A model generated the notes under the pieces. It worked only from the letters and a program-made list of their open reading frames with translations, had not been told where the DNA came from and searched no databases. A stretch of 64,000 nucleotides of DNA from Paenisporosarcina antarctica (GTDB lineage Bacteria > Bacillota > Bacilli > Bacillales_A > Planococcaceae), in contig NZ_CP038015.1 in the NCBI RefSeq assembly GCF_004367585.1, positions 2,238,001 to 2,302,000 of the forward strand, in the 5' to 3' direction. Made by a program: the position numbers and the translations under genes. Below are positions 51,908 through 61,712 of the stretch, piece by piece. How positions within the stretch are numbered: position 1 is the stretch's first letter; every line of letters begins with the position of its first letter.

Positions 51908-53143
51908 TTATATTTTTTTAAATAGTAAGCTTGCATTATGACCACCAAAACCTAGAGAATTGCTCATTGCGTATTCAATCTCTTTATTACGTGCTGCATT
52001 CGCAACATAATCCAAGTCACAAATTGGATCTGGATTTTCTAAATTCATTGTTGGAGGTAAAATACTTTCGTGTATAGCAAGAGCTGTGAAGACTGCTTCA
52101 ATCCCACCAGCTGCTCCTAGTAAATGTCCTGTCATTGATTTCGTTGAACTCATAGCAAGTTTGTAAGCATGTTCACCAAATACCGATTTAACCGCCATTG
52201 TTTCAAATTGATCATTATATGGAGTACTTGTTCCATGTGCATTAATGTAATCCACTTGTGAAGGATTAATTCCAGCATCTGCAAGCGCTTGTTTCATTGC
52301 TCGAGCAGCACCTTCCCCATCAGGAGCTGGTGCTGTAATATGATGGGCGTCACCTGTTGAACCATAGCCAATAATTTCAGCATAAATTCTTGCACCACGT
52401 GCTTTAGCATGCTCATACTCTTCTAAAATCACGATACCTGAACCTTCACCAATTACAAATCCATCTCGGTTTGCATCAAATGGACGTGAAGCAGTTTGAG
52501 GATCTTTGTTAAGTGACAGAGCAGTGTTTGAACAGAATCCAGCAACTGACATATTCGTTACAGGTGCTTCAGCTCCACCAGAAATCATCACATCAGCTTC
52601 CCCACGTTCAATTACTTTAAACGCATCACCTATTGAGTTAGTACCTGATGCACAGGCTGTTACTGTACATGAGTTCATTGCTTTTGCTCCGAAATAAATG
52701 GATACTTGTCCTGCTGCCATATCAGGAATCATCATAGGAATTAAGAACGGACTCACTCGACGATAACCGCGGTCAAGAAAATTACGGAATTGTGCTTCAT
52801 ACGTTTCCATCCCACCAATACCTGATCCAATCCAAACTCCCGTACGAAGACCAAGTTCAGGGGTTAATTCTAAATTTGCATCTTTCATGGCCATAATAGA
52901 AGCGGCTAATGCAAATTGTGTAAAGCGATCCATTTTACGTCCTTCTTTACGATCTACATACGCTTCAATATCAAAATCTTTTACTTCAGCTGCTACTTTT
53001 GCGGGGAAATCATCTGCATTTACACGTGTTATTGGTCCAACACCAGATCTACCTTCTTTTATACCTGCCCAAGTCGTTTCAATATTATTACCAAGCGGAG
53101 TTACCGCCCCTACTCCTGTTATTACAACACGACGCTTTGTCAT
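51908..53143 (-). CDS. fabF: FabF, beta-ketoacyl-ACP synthase II
   Basis: 411-residue condensing enzyme extending acyl-ACP with malonyl-ACP. Active site: Cys in [11 protein letters not shown] (about 164), His in [11 protein letters not shown] (about 303) and His in [11 protein letters not shown] (about 340). Length 411 as in the family. ATG start with GGGAG upstream. Downstream of fabH by about 250 bp containing a hairpin; in B. subtilis fabHA-fabF form one FapR-controlled operon. Confidence 0.97.
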   Translation of the reverse strand: MTKRRVVITGVGAVTPLGNNIETTWAGIKEGRSGVGPITRVNADDFPAKVAAEVKDFDIEAYVDRKEGRKMDRFTQFALAASIMAMKDANLELTPELGLRTGVWIGSGIGGMETYEAQFRNFLDRGYRRVSPFLIPMMIPDMAAGQVSIYFGAKAMNSCTVTACASGTNSIGDAFKVIERGEADVMISGGAEAPVTNMSVAGFCSNTALSLNKDPQTASRPFDANRDGFVIGEGSGIVILEEYEHAKARGARIYAEIIGYGSTGDAHHITAPAPDGEGAARAMKQALADAGINPSQVDYINAHGTSTPYNDQFETMAVKSVFGEHAYKLAMSSTKSMTGHLLGAAGGIEAVFTALAIHESILPPTMNLENPDPICDLDYVANAARNKEIEYAMSNSLGFGGHNASLLFKKI

Positions 53144-53284
53144 GATTATATTCTCCCTTCAAGTTAAACCTAAAATATGTAGCCATTATTATTGTCTTTC
53201 TTCCTATATAAATATGTTCAAAAAAAAATAACTGGAAATTGTAGGATTAGCATAGATTTTTCTCACAAAATAAATTAGTTGGAA

Positions 53285-53325
53285 ATTATTTGGAACCTCT
53301 TTATAAAGAGGTGATTCCAAATAAT
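53285..53325. promoter_or_regulatory. long hairpin between fabH and fabF
   Basis: ATTATTTGGAA at 53285-53295 pairs with TTCCAAATAAT at 53315-53325, and an inner CCTCTTT/AAAGAGG stem continues the pairing. No good T-run follows on the minus strand, so it is more likely an mRNA-stability or attenuation element than a full terminator. Confidence 0.6.
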
Positions 53326-53395
53326 ATCCAATTATTAAACCATCTCATAAAATTTTTTTCTTTCAATCTTTCATAAAAACTGCAGGAATAACTAT

Positions 53396-54331
53396 CTATT
53401 TACCCATTTTCAAGCAGATTGCACCCCATGTTAATCCTCCGCCAAAGCCTACAAGTACAACTACATCATCATCTTTTACTTTTCCTGAGAGAATTTCTTC
53501 TTTCAGAGCAATTGGGATGGAAGAAGATGACGTATTACCAAACTGCTTAATGGTTTTAGACATTTTTTCTTCAGGTAAACCGAGTCGTTGTCTAGAAGCC
53601 TCCATAATACGAATATTTGCTTGATGAGGAACTAAGAAATCTACTTCTTCTTTTGATAGACCCGCTTTAGTTATAACATTTTCTGCTGATTCTCCCATTT
53701 GACGAACGGCAAATTTAAAGACTTCTCGACCATTCATTTCAAGATGAGGTCCGTTTTGTAGTAAATGTTTCCCACCAGAACCGTCTGCTCCAAGTTCGAA
53801 TGATAAAATACCACGTCCTTTAGAGACTTTACCAATTACAGCTGCGCCAGCTCCATCTCCAAATAATACAGCAGTATTACGATCATCATAGTTTGTGATT
53901 TTTGAAAGTTTTTCCACACCAACTACTAAAACATATGAATATACACCCGACTCAACAAATTGTTTGGCTGTAACAACTCCATAAATAAAACCTGCACATG
54001 CTGCAGAAACGTCCATTGCAGCAGCGTTTTTAGCTCCAATTTTATCTTGAACCATCGTAGCTACACTTGGAAATGGCGTATCTGGTGTGACAGTTGCGAC
54101 TATAATTAAGCCGATTTCATGTGCTTCAATTCCAGCGTCTTCTAGTGCTTCTTTTGCTGCTTCGATTGCCATATCAGAAGTATTAACATTATCGTCTGCA
54201 ATTCTTCGCTCTTCTATACCTGTACGAGTACGAATCCATTCATCAGTTGTATCCATCTGTTTTTCCAAATCAAAGTTTGTAACAACTCGCTCAGGCAGAT
54301 ATCTTCCTAATCCAATCATTCCCACATCCAT
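53396..54331 (-). CDS. fabH: FabH, beta-ketoacyl-ACP synthase III
   Basis: 311-residue initiating condensing enzyme. Catalytic Cys in [10 protein letters not shown] (about 112), His in PHQANIRI (about 237) and Asn in [10 protein letters not shown] (about 267). Its preference for branched-chain primers in Bacillales sets anteiso/iso fatty acids; that is family knowledge. A FapR operator lies about 30 bp before the ATG. Followed by fabF. Confidence 0.97.
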   Translation of the reverse strand: MDVGMIGLGRYLPERVVTNFDLEKQMDTTDEWIRTRTGIEERRIADDNVNTSDMAIEAAKEALEDAGIEAHEIGLIIVATVTPDTPFPSVATMVQDKIGAKNAAAMDVSAACAGFIYGVVTAKQFVESGVYSYVLVVGVEKLSKITNYDDRNTAVLFGDGAGAAVIGKVSKGRGILSFELGADGSGGKHLLQNGPHLEMNGREVFKFAVRQMGESAENVITKAGLSKEEVDFLVPHQANIRIMEASRQRLGLPEEKMSKTIKQFGNTSSSSIPIALKEEILSGKVKDDDVVVLVGFGGGLTWGAICLKMGK

Positions 54332-54362
54332 ATTTCACCCTCATTTCATTTGTTATCTTCTA

Positions 54363-54379
54363 TTAGTACCTGGTAACAA
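54363..54379. promoter_or_regulatory. FapR operator before fabH-fabF
   Basis: TTAGTACCTGGTAACAA matches the FapR consensus at most positions and lies about 30 bp upstream of the fabH ATG. Confidence 0.85.
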
Positions 54380-54520
54380 TTATAACGAATTTCGGTTGGT
54401 ATTTCAATACATCGCCACGAATTTGCCAAACTTCTTCAGATAATTCGAAAAGATACTTTGTCACAATTGGCTCCTATGATATGATGGTATTAATAAATAG
54501 TCTGCTTGAGGTGAAATCAC

Positions 54521-54709
54521 ATGAAAATTATTCTTACATTAGTTTGGTCTTTTTTACTTATTACAATGCTGAATTATGTAGTTAGTTCAGTTGCAAATGT
54601 TCCTTTTGATTTTCTATTAGGCGTATATATTTCGCTTGCAGTTACCGTAATTATTTATATCATTGCTGCGATTATTCCAAACGACCCAGTGGTTACAGAA
54701 GATCATTAA
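54521..54709 (+). CDS. DUF2929 membrane protein
   Basis: 62-residue protein with two hydrophobic segments (about 3-27 and 32-52), joined by a short polar loop (NVPFD). MKIILTLVWSFLL and the C-terminal IAAIIPND fit the small DUF2929 family found in Bacillales next to fabH. Function unknown. GAGGTGA stands 8 nt before the ATG. Divergent from fabH. Confidence 0.7.
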   Translation: MKIILTLVWSFLLITMLNYVVSSVANVPFDFLLGVYISLAVTVIIYIIAAIIPNDPVVTEDH

Positions 54710-54749
54710 TACCCAACAGCGTCACTCTAGACCGGCGCTATATTCATTT

Positions 54750-54796
54750 AAAAAAGGTTTCATCTGAAGTAATTACTTCAGATGAAACCTTTTTTT
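54750..54796. terminator. bidirectional terminator, clpB and the DUF2929 gene
   Basis: AAAAGGTTTCATCTGAAGTA pairs with TACTTCAGATGAAACCTTTT around TAAT; A run and T run on both sides. Confidence 0.9.
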
Positions 54797-56912
54797 ATTT
54801 CAAATTAACTTCTACTGAACCATTTAATACGGTTACATCAACCATACTACCTGGTTTTAATTCTCCACCGAGTAACGCCTTTGCTAGAGCTGTCTCCACA
54901 TGTCGTTGAATAAAACGACGCAAAGGTCGTGCTCCAAATGCTGTATCTGTTCCTTCAGCCACTACCCAATCAATTAATTGTTGTGAAAACATTACGTTGA
55001 CTTCCTGTTCTTTTAGTCGCTTCGCCAACTGAGCTAAATACTTCTCTGTAATTGCATTGAAGTGAGACTCGTTTAACGAATGAAATAAGACGATTTCATC
55101 CATCCGATTCAATAGTTCTGGTTTAAAATGTGATCGAAGGGCTGACATCACTAATGATTCTGCTTGGTCTCCACCTTCTAGTAAATACTGAGAACCAATA
55201 TTTGATGTCAAAATGACAACCGTATTAGAGAAATTGACCACTCGACCCTGACTATCTGTTATGCGTCCATCGTCTAAAAGTTGGAGCAAAATATTCGCGA
55301 CATCTGGATGAGCTTTTTCAATTTCATCAAGCAACACCACTGAATATGGATTACGTCGAACCATCTCTGTCAGTTGACCACCTTCTTCATACCCAATGTA
55401 ACCAGGAGGTGCTCCTATAAGACGTGATACACTATGTTTTTCCATATATTCAGACATGTCAATACGAATGAAATGATCTTCTGAATCAAATAAATTTGCG
55501 GCTAATGCTTTCGCAAGTTCTGTTTTCCCTACGCCTGTTGGTCCAAGGAATAAGAATGAGCCGATTGGTTTTGATGGATCTTTAATACCTGCTCGAGCAC
55601 GCCAAACTGCTTCTGTTACAAACTGCACTGCTTGATCTTGACCAACTACACGTTCTTGTAGCGTTTCTTTTAGTCTGAGGAGTTTATCTCGCTCTCCTTC
55701 AACAAGTTTTGTCACTGGAATTCCGGTCCAACGGGAAACAATAGATGCGATTTCTTCAGAAGTCACTTCTTCACGAAGCAATCGGTTGTCTGACGACGCT
55801 TCAAGAGCTATTTCGAGAGCAGCTATCTCTTTTTCGAGTTTCGGCATTTTACCATGACGAAGTTCTGCCGCTTTATTTAAATCATAACTATTTTCTGCAC
55901 TTTCTAGATCGCGACGATGAATGTCCAGGAGCTCCCGCTTCTTTTGGATGAATTGTAATGACTCTTTTTCTGTTGTCCATTGATTGCGCATTTTCTCAGT
56001 TGAAGATTTTAAAGAATCTAGTTCATTACGTAAATTAGCTAAGCGCTGTTTACTTGCTTGATCTTTTTCTTTCATTAGTGCTTGTTCTTCAATTTCAAGT
56101 TGCATCATTCGACGCGTCACTTCATCGAGTTCTTGTGGCATAGAATCAATTTCAGTACGAATCATTGCACACGCTTCATCGACTAAATCGATTGCCTTGT
56201 CGGGTAAAAATCGTTCTGTTAAATATCGATCAGACAATTGTGCTGCAGCAACGATGGCACGATCATGAATACGCACTGCATGATGCAATTCAAAACGTTC
56301 TTTTAATCCTCGTAAAATAGAAACGGTATCTTCAACTGAAGGTTCACGAACTAATACTTGTTGAAAACGTCGTTCTAATGCTTTGTCTTTTTCGATATTT
56401 ATACGGTATTCATCAAGTGTGGTTGCACCTATACAATGTAACTCACCTCTCGCCAACATCGGTTTTAACATATTCCCTGCATCCATTGCCCCTTCAGTTT
56501 TCCCAGCCCCGACAATGGTATGAATTTCATCAATGAAAAGAATGATACGCCCTTCACTTTCTTTTACTTCTTTTAACACTCCTTGTAAGCGCTCTTCAAA
56601 TTCTCCTCGATATTTTGCACCAGCAATAAGAGAAGCCATATCTAATTCATAAATATCACGTTCTTTTAAGCCTTCTGGTACGTCTTTACGCACGATTCGC
56701 TGAGCTAATCCTTCCACAATGGCCGTTTTACCCACACCAGGTTCTCCAATAAGGACTGGATTGTTTTTTGTTTTTCTTGAAAGAATTCTGATGACATGAC
56801 GTATTTCTTGATCACGACCAATAACAGGATCCATCTTGCCTTTTCTAGCTAGTTCTACTAAGTTACGACCATATAATTCAAGCGGTCTTTTTTGTTCTTG
56901 TTGTTGTTGCAT
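54795..56912 (-). CDS. clpB: ClpB disaggregase lacking the N-terminal domain
   Basis: 705-residue Hsp100 protein that, with DnaK, pulls proteins out of aggregates. Both AAA+ modules are complete: Walker A GEPGVGKT (about residue 55) and GPTGVGKT (about 455), with DEIHT and DEIEKAHP Walker B regions. The long coiled-coil M-domain (about 245-380) identifies it as ClpB, not ClpC or ClpL, and there is no ClpP-binding loop. The roughly 150-residue N-terminal domain of normal ClpB (about 860 aa) is absent, and nothing like it is encoded upstream. The ATG at 56910-56912 follows AAGGAG; the promoter and CtsR operator immediately precede it, so this is the native start and not a truncation of the window. 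Confidence 0.92.
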   Translation of the reverse strand: MQQQQEQKRPLELYGRNLVELARKGKMDPVIGRDQEIRHVIRILSRKTKNNPVLIGEPGVGKTAIVEGLAQRIVRKDVPEGLKERDIYELDMASLIAGAKYRGEFEERLQGVLKEVKESEGRIILFIDEIHTIVGAGKTEGAMDAGNMLKPMLARGELHCIGATTLDEYRINIEKDKALERRFQQVLVREPSVEDTVSILRGLKERFELHHAVRIHDRAIVAAAQLSDRYLTERFLPDKAIDLVDEACAMIRTEIDSMPQELDEVTRRMMQLEIEEQALMKEKDQASKQRLANLRNELDSLKSSTEKMRNQWTTEKESLQFIQKKRELLDIHRRDLESAENSYDLNKAAELRHGKMPKLEKEIAALEIALEASSDNRLLREEVTSEEIASIVSRWTGIPVTKLVEGERDKLLRLKETLQERVVGQDQAVQFVTEAVWRARAGIKDPSKPIGSFLFLGPTGVGKTELAKALAANLFDSEDHFIRIDMSEYMEKHSVSRLIGAPPGYIGYEEGGQLTEMVRRNPYSVVLLDEIEKAHPDVANILLQLLDDGRITDSQGRVVNFSNTVVILTSNIGSQYLLEGGDQAESLVMSALRSHFKPELLNRMDEIVLFHSLNESHFNAITEKYLAQLAKRLKEQEVNVMFSQQLIDWVVAEGTDTAFGARPLRRFIQRHVETALAKALLGGELKPGSMVDVTVLNGSVEVNLK

Positions 56913-56930
56913 ATACACTACACTCCTTTG

Positions 56931-56947
56931 TTTGACCAATTTTGACC
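56931..56947 (-). promoter_or_regulatory. CtsR operator before clpB
   Basis: GGTCAAAATTGGTCAAA on the minus strand is the exact CtsR heptad direct repeat with 3-nt spacing. It lies just downstream of the predicted transcription start. Confidence 0.88.
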
Positions 56948-56956
56948 TTTGAATTA

Positions 56957-56986
56957 ATTATACATTTATTGGAGAGAAACTGTAAA
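56957..56986 (-). promoter_or_regulatory. clpB promoter (sigma-A)
   Basis: TTTACA (56981-56986), 18 nt, TATAAT (56957-56962); transcription should begin near 56950, next to the CtsR operator. Confidence 0.75.
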
Positions 56987-57010
56987 GAAAATTGCTTTTC
57001 ATTGAGTAAT

Positions 57011-57157
57011 TTGCTTCAAGATTGGTTTATTCCGCTACAACTAAGTTTTAATCGGCTTCGTGACTGATTTAATCCGCTACAACTGAATTTTATTCGGCTT
57101 GACGAGCCTTTTATTCGGCTTCAACGCCACTTTAATCGGATTCACCCATTTACTACC
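57011..57157. repeat. degenerate 21-bp tandem repeat, about seven units
   Basis: Units of exactly 21 bp start at 57011, 57032, 57053, 57074, 57095, 57116 and (degenerate) 57137. Most open with CGGCTT or CCGCTACAAC and end in TTTAAT or TTTATT. Two of the units (57032, 57074) are nearly identical. All frames contain stops, so it is not coding. Nothing else explains the stretch between the clpB promoter and the yitW terminator. Confidence 0.85.
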
Positions 57158-57159
57158 AA

Positions 57160-57204
57160 AAAAAGCCCCACTTACTGTGAAACTAACAGTAAGTGGGGCT
57201 TTTA
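57160..57204 (-). terminator. terminator of yitW
   Basis: AAAGCCCCACTTACTGT pairs with ACAGTAAGTGGGGCTTT; the reverse side ends in a T run. Directly after the yitW stop. Confidence 0.9.
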
Positions 57205-57212
57205 ATTATTGT

Positions 57213-57527
57213 TTATCTTACACCGAGTGCCATTTTTGCGTAGCGGGACATATTGTCTTTCGACCATGCTGGTGTCCATACTATCTTGACATCGACTTCT
57301 TTTACTTCTGGTAAATCATATAAAGATGTTTTGACCATATCGACAATCATTGGTCCCATTGGGCAACCAAGTGACGTTAATGTCATTGTTACTACTGCAA
57401 AGCCGTCTTCTGTTAAATCTACATCATAGACAAGGCCGAGGTTTACAATATCAATACCAAGCTCTGGATCGATAACAGTTTCTAGTGCACCCATCATACT
57501 ATCGCGCATATCTTGATCCATGTTCAT
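57213..57527 (-). CDS. yitW: SufT/MIP18-like Fe-S assembly protein (YitW)
   Basis: 104-residue DUF59/MIP18 family protein. DPELGIDIVNLGLVYDVDL and MTLTSLGCPMGPMI (the latter with the family cysteine) are clear. Staphylococcal SufT, of this family, helps mature Fe-S proteins. In B. subtilis yitW, yitV and yitU are neighbours and are found together here. Confidence 0.92.
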   Translation of the reverse strand: MNMDQDMRDSMMGALETVIDPELGIDIVNLGLVYDVDLTEDGFAVVTMTLTSLGCPMGPMIVDMVKTSLYDLPEVKEVDVKIVWTPAWSKDNMSRYAKMALGVR

Positions 57528-57569
57528 ACCCCTTTCTAACTATTCTATATCCATCATAACAAATACAGC

Positions 57570-58343
57570 TTATAGAGACAAATAGTGTGCAACGAAATCG
57601 GTCGCTGCAAGCATACCTTTTCTTGAAACGGCATGACTCGCAGTTTTATCAGTCATAAACTGAAAACGTTGTGGATCATGATCATACAATTTCTTTTGTG
57701 AGTTATAGAAATTAAATGTCGGTTCATACTGAACTACATTGTCTTCCTTGCCATGCCAGAAGAATACAGGACGACCATTTAATGCATCCGGATTTAACGT
57801 GATGTCGAATCCACTTAATGTTGCTAACATTTTCTTCCTTTCAGCATCCGTAATTGGCAATTTAAAACCGCGCGCCTCATATTGAGACATTTGAGCCTTT
57901 GCTAAATGTACATAGCTCGGAGAACCCATCATAACAGCGGTTGTGTCAATCCAAGGATAAACATTTAAACAGCCTAATGTGACAATGCCACCCATTGACG
58001 TCCCAGCTAGTCCAATTTTCGTGTCATTACCAATTAAGTTTCGTTCAACTAGTTCACCACGTAAAAGATTCACCTCTTCAATAGATGTTAAAGTAATTTC
58101 CCAAAAGCGTAATGACAGCTCTACTTCATCTAGTGATTTTTGTCGTTCGCCATGTAAATGCGCATCGGGCAATAAAACACGTAACCCTTTCTCCGCTAAT
58201 TGGTAGGCATAATGTAGATTATGCTCCTTTGCACTAGTGAAACCATGAAGAAAAATCACGACTGGAACTTGTTTTTCTATTTCCGATTCTCTATATACGT
58301 GTAATAGTGGAATATTTCCCCACCGTTCATTTACTACTTTCAT
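57570..58343 (-). CDS. yitV: alpha/beta hydrolase, YitV-like esterase
   Basis: 257-residue dienelactone-hydrolase-like esterase. The nucleophile elbow is GTSMGG (about residue 115-120); Asp in WHGKEDNVVQYEP and His in KTASHAVS complete the likely triad. ATG at 58341-58343 (MKVVNERW) with GAGGAAG upstream; a GTG three codons before lies in that site. Substrate unknown. Divergent from yitU. Confidence 0.88.
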   Translation of the reverse strand: MKVVNERWGNIPLLHVYRESEIEKQVPVVIFLHGFTSAKEHNLHYAYQLAEKGLRVLLPDAHLHGERQKSLDEVELSLRFWEITLTSIEEVNLLRGELVERNLIGNDTKIGLAGTSMGGIVTLGCLNVYPWIDTTAVMMGSPSYVHLAKAQMSQYEARGFKLPITDAERKKMLATLSGFDITLNPDALNGRPVFFWHGKEDNVVQYEPTFNFYNSQKKLYDHDPQRFQFMTDKTASHAVSRKGMLAATDFVAHYLSL

Positions 58344-58483
58344 GTTGCCCACTTCCTCTACATCTATTACTTGTTATCGTAGCAAAGTAATTGATAAAGT
58401 TCAAAATTCAGGTTGGATATTTTTGACTAAGAGATGGTTGTGACGATACAATTTACTTTATAGAAGGAAAGGAGTCATTTTAT

Positions 58484-59296
58484 ATGCAACCTCATTTAAT
58501 TGTTTTAGATTTAGATGGTACCTTATTAACTGATGATAAAGTCATTTCAGAAAAGACTTTACAAACACTATTTAAAGCGCGAGAACAAGGTCATGAAATT
58601 ATGATTGCTACAGGTAGACCCTACCGTGCTAGTGAAGTTTACTACCACCAATTAAAATTGCAAACACCAATTGTTAATTTTAATGGAGCATTTGTGCATC
58701 ATCCAACTGACAACAAATTTACCTCCATTCACGAACCCATTAAACTCGAGGTAGTGAAAGAAGTCATTGATGCTGTTCACGATTATAAATTCTATAATAT
58801 TGTGGCAGAAGTCATGGATGATGTATATTTACACTACCATGACGAGAAATTACTCGATGTATTTAGCTTTGGAAAACCCCATGTGACAACTGGAGACATT
58901 CGTAATTATTTAAAAACTGACCCAACTAGTTTACTTATTCATGCAGAGGAACATGAAGTTCCTGCGATTCGAAAGCATTTGCATGATGTACATGCTGAAG
59001 TAATTGATCATAGACGGTGGGGTGCACCTTGGCACGTAATTGAAATTGTGCGAAGTGGACTTAATAAAGCGGTTGGACTTTCACAGGTTTCGAAATACTT
59101 TAATATTCCACAACAACGAATTATTGCGTTTGGTGATGAAGATAATGATTTAGAAATGATTGAATACGCTGGAACAGGTGTTGCGATGGGAAATGCCATT
59201 TCCCCACTTAAAAATATTGCTAATGAAATTACAGGCACAAATAATGAAGATGGTATTTCAGAGTTCTTAATTGAGCGATTAAAATTGTCATTATAA
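58484..59296 (+). CDS. yitU: HAD-superfamily phosphatase, YitU-like (Cof type)
   Basis: 270-residue Cof-type HAD hydrolase. DLDGTLLTDD (motif I with the nucleophilic Asp), ATGRP (motif II), a Lys in LNKAVGLSQ (motif III) and FGDEDNDLEMI (motif IV) are present with a C2-type cap between. Members dephosphorylate sugar phosphates, FMN-pathway intermediates or similar. B. subtilis YitU is described as a 5-amino-6-ribitylaminouracil phosphate phosphatase candidate in riboflavin synthesis; this rests on recollection. Confidence 0.9.
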   Translation: MQPHLIVLDLDGTLLTDDKVISEKTLQTLFKAREQGHEIMIATGRPYRASEVYYHQLKLQTPIVNFNGAFVHHPTDNKFTSIHEPIKLEVVKEVIDAVHDYKFYNIVAEVMDDVYLHYHDEKLLDVFSFGKPHVTTGDIRNYLKTDPTSLLIHAEEHEVPAIRKHLHDVHAEVIDHRRWGAPWHVIEIVRSGLNKAVGLSQVSKYFNIPQQRIIAFGDEDNDLEMIEYAGTGVAMGNAISPLKNIANEITGTNNEDGISEFLIERLKLSL

Positions 59297-59317
59297 TAGA
59301 GATACAGGGGGATTTAG

Positions 59318-60172
59318 ATGAGAATATTTGCAGATAGTGCTTGTGATTTACCGAAATCCTTTTATGAAAAAAATTCAGTCACCTTGATTCCATTACGTGT
59401 TCATATTGATGAAACAGAATACTTAGATATCACGACAATTGAAGCAAAACAAGTTTATACAGAAATTCGCCAGGGGAAACAACCAAAAACTTCTCAAGCT
59501 TCACCAGAGCAATTCTTGACGCTTTTTGAAGAGTTGGCTAAGTCCGGAGAAGAAGGACTCTATATCGCTTTCTCGTCACAACTCTCTGGTACTCATAATA
59601 CAGCGGTCATGATTCGCGAACAGGTGAAAGAGGATTTCCCGAATATTAAATTAACGATTATAGATTCTCAATGTGCTTCCCTTGGCTGTGGATTACTTGT
59701 AAAGGAGGCAGCACGTCTAAAATCTGTAGGTGAACCATTAGAACGAATAGAGGAAATCATTCGTTTTAAAGCAAAGCATATGGAGCATTTGTTTACAGTT
59801 GAAGATTTAGATTATATGGCTCGAGGCGGACGTGTTTCAAAGACGAGTGCGGTCATCGGGGGATTGTTAAACATTAAACCCCTCCTTCAAGTGGAAAATG
59901 GAAAGCTGGTACCAATCGAAAAATTAAGAGGCCGTAAAAAAGTAATGAAACGCATAATTGAGCTTATGGAAGAGCGCGGCGAAAAACTTAGTGAACAAAC
60001 TATTGCCATCTGTCATGGTGATGATGAGGCTTTTGCACTTGAAATGAAATTATTGGTGGAAGAAACGTTCCATCCTAAGGAAACTGAAATTCATGTAATT
60101 GGCTCCGTAATTGGTGCTCATACTGGTCCCGGAACGTTAGGTGTATTCTTTTTAAATCAATTACAACCATAG
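59318..60172 (+). CDS. DegV family fatty-acid-binding protein
   Basis: 284-residue DegV protein; such proteins bind a fatty acid and serve as FakB partners of the FakA fatty-acid kinase. The N-terminal DSACDLPKSF and TSQASPEQF, the IAFSSQLSGTHNTAV stretch and the C-terminal HTGPGTLGVFF are family marks. It lies 21 bp after yitU and 13 bp before the reductase gene, so the three form a likely operon. B. subtilis YitS is the probable counterpart. Confidence 0.92.
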   Translation: MRIFADSACDLPKSFYEKNSVTLIPLRVHIDETEYLDITTIEAKQVYTEIRQGKQPKTSQASPEQFLTLFEELAKSGEEGLYIAFSSQLSGTHNTAVMIREQVKEDFPNIKLTIIDSQCASLGCGLLVKEAARLKSVGEPLERIEEIIRFKAKHMEHLFTVEDLDYMARGGRVSKTSAVIGGLLNIKPLLQVENGKLVPIEKLRGRKKVMKRIIELMEERGEKLSEQTIAICHGDDEAFALEMKLLVEETFHPKETEIHVIGSVIGAHTGPGTLGVFFLNQLQP

Positions 60173-60185
60173 AAAGGAACGTGTA

Positions 60186-61517
60186 ATGATGAAAAAAATC
60201 GTTGTCATAGGGGCAGTTGCTGGTGGTGCGACTGTCGCTTCCCAAATTCGTTTTTATGAAAAAGAAGCTAAAATTGTTATATTCGACCAGGATGAAACGA
60301 TGTCTTATGCAGCGTGCGGAATGCCTTATGTTATCGGTGGAGAAATTAAAGAGGCCGATGATCTTCTTGCCACAACACCTGAAGAATTTAAAGAAATACG
60401 AAATATTGATGTACATTTAAAACATCGTGTAACGAATATTAATCGACAACAAAAAGTGGTAGAAGTATTAAATTTAGAAACACAACAAACTTTTGAAGAA
60501 TCGTATGATTTGCTTATTTTATCGCCTGGAGGCACACCGATTGTTCCGAAAACGACTGGATTAGAAAGCACCACTATGTTCACATTACGAAACTTTAGCG
60601 ATATGAAAAGAATCAATCACTATATCACAACAAAAAAACCAAAGAGTTGTGTCATTGTTGGTGCAGGATTCATTGGGCTAGAAATGGCAGAAAATTTGGT
60701 TCAACTAGGTTTGACTGTTTCCATCGTAGAAAAATCACATCAAGTAATGAACATACTAGATATTGATATCGCAGAAGTAATTGAAAAGGAACTACAAGAC
60801 CATGGTGTTACAATTTATAAAAACAATTTCATAAGCAACGTGTCAAATCGAAACATTGATCTTGATTTAGGCGAAAAACTTGAAGCCGATTTTATTTTAA
60901 TGTGTATCGGTGTCGCTCCAAGTACAGACCTAGCTGTAAATGCTGAATTAACAATTGGTAAAACTCGTGGAATTGTGACGAATGAATATTTACAAACTAA
61001 CGATCCCTCTATTTATGCGATTGGTGATGCTGCTGAGAACATAGACTTTATTACCGGAGATGCTAAACGTGTACCTTTAGCCTGGCCCGCTCATCGACAG
61101 GCTTACATTGTGGCGAAGCATATTTCAGGTGAAAAGATTCCTTTTAAAGGTTTATTAGGAACATCCATTTGTAAAGTATTTTCTCTGTCAGTAGCATCTA
61201 CAGGATTAAATGAACAAACACTAATTGTTAATCAAATAGACTATACAAGTGTCAGTCAAAAATCACTTTCGAATGCTGGCTACTATCCGGACCATTCGAA
61301 AATTTTCTTGAAAATCCATTATGACCCATCCTCACGTAAAGTCTTAGGTGCACAAGTAGTTGGTGGAAAAGGTGTCGATAAACGTATTGACGTCCTAGCA
61401 ACTGCTATTTATGCAGGGCTTACAGTCGATGATTTACAAGCACTAGAACTAGCATATGCCCCTCCCTATTCAGCACCAAAAGATCCGATAAATATGGTTG
61501 GATACCGCGCAAAGTAA
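60186..61517 (+). CDS. cdr: CoA-disulfide reductase-like flavoprotein
   Basis: 443-residue pyridine nucleotide-disulfide oxidoreductase of the single-cysteine class. FAD-binding GAVAGGATVASQ near the start, active Cys44 in SYAACGMPYVIGG, NAD(P)H-binding VGAGFIGLEMAE (about 158-169), and the second FAD motif YAIGDAAE. Staphylococcal Cdr and bacillithiol-related enzymes of this type reduce low-molecular-weight disulfides; some also reduce CoA persulfide. I see no fused rhodanese domain. Last gene of the yitU-degV-cdr run. Confidence 0.88.
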   Translation: MMKKIVVIGAVAGGATVASQIRFYEKEAKIVIFDQDETMSYAACGMPYVIGGEIKEADDLLATTPEEFKEIRNIDVHLKHRVTNINRQQKVVEVLNLETQQTFEESYDLLILSPGGTPIVPKTTGLESTTMFTLRNFSDMKRINHYITTKKPKSCVIVGAGFIGLEMAENLVQLGLTVSIVEKSHQVMNILDIDIAEVIEKELQDHGVTIYKNNFISNVSNRNIDLDLGEKLEADFILMCIGVAPSTDLAVNAELTIGKTRGIVTNEYLQTNDPSIYAIGDAAENIDFITGDAKRVPLAWPAHRQAYIVAKHISGEKIPFKGLLGTSICKVFSLSVASTGLNEQTLIVNQIDYTSVSQKSLSNAGYYPDHSKIFLKIHYDPSSRKVLGAQVVGGKGVDKRIDVLATAIYAGLTVDDLQALELAYAPPYSAPKDPINMVGYRAK

Positions 61518-61670
61518 GAAAAATGGAAAGCGCTACTCTAAGCCTACATCGCTGAAGGAAAGATGAAATGCGAAAATAAGCATTTCTGACCTCATACCAC
61601 TTGTAGCTTAAAATAGCTGCGCTCAATTCGAAAGAGCATTTCGAAAAAATTCATACTTTTTTATCTCTTG

Positions 61671-61712
61671 AAAAATCGCTTGAGACATAAACAGTCTCAA
61701 GCGATTTTAATT
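61671..61712. terminator. bidirectional terminator
   Basis: AAAATCGCTTGAGAC pairs perfectly with GTCTCAAGCGATTTT; it ends the GH13 gene on the minus strand and possibly cdr on the plus strand. Confidence 0.85.

Noticed and set aside
57011-57157. CRISPR array or coding repeat
   Set aside because: Units adjoin without spacers and are only 21 bp; there are stop codons in all frames and no cas genes nearby.
60186-61517. CoA-disulfide reductase with fused rhodanese (CoADR-RHD), which would tie into the sulfur island
   Set aside because: The protein ends at 443 residues with the ordinary dimerisation domain; no rhodanese domain follows in frame.
61518-61670. gene or repeat after cdr
   Set aside because: Short frames only, no binding site, and the sequence around GGAAAGCGCTAC is too degenerate to call as a known Bacillaceae repeat.
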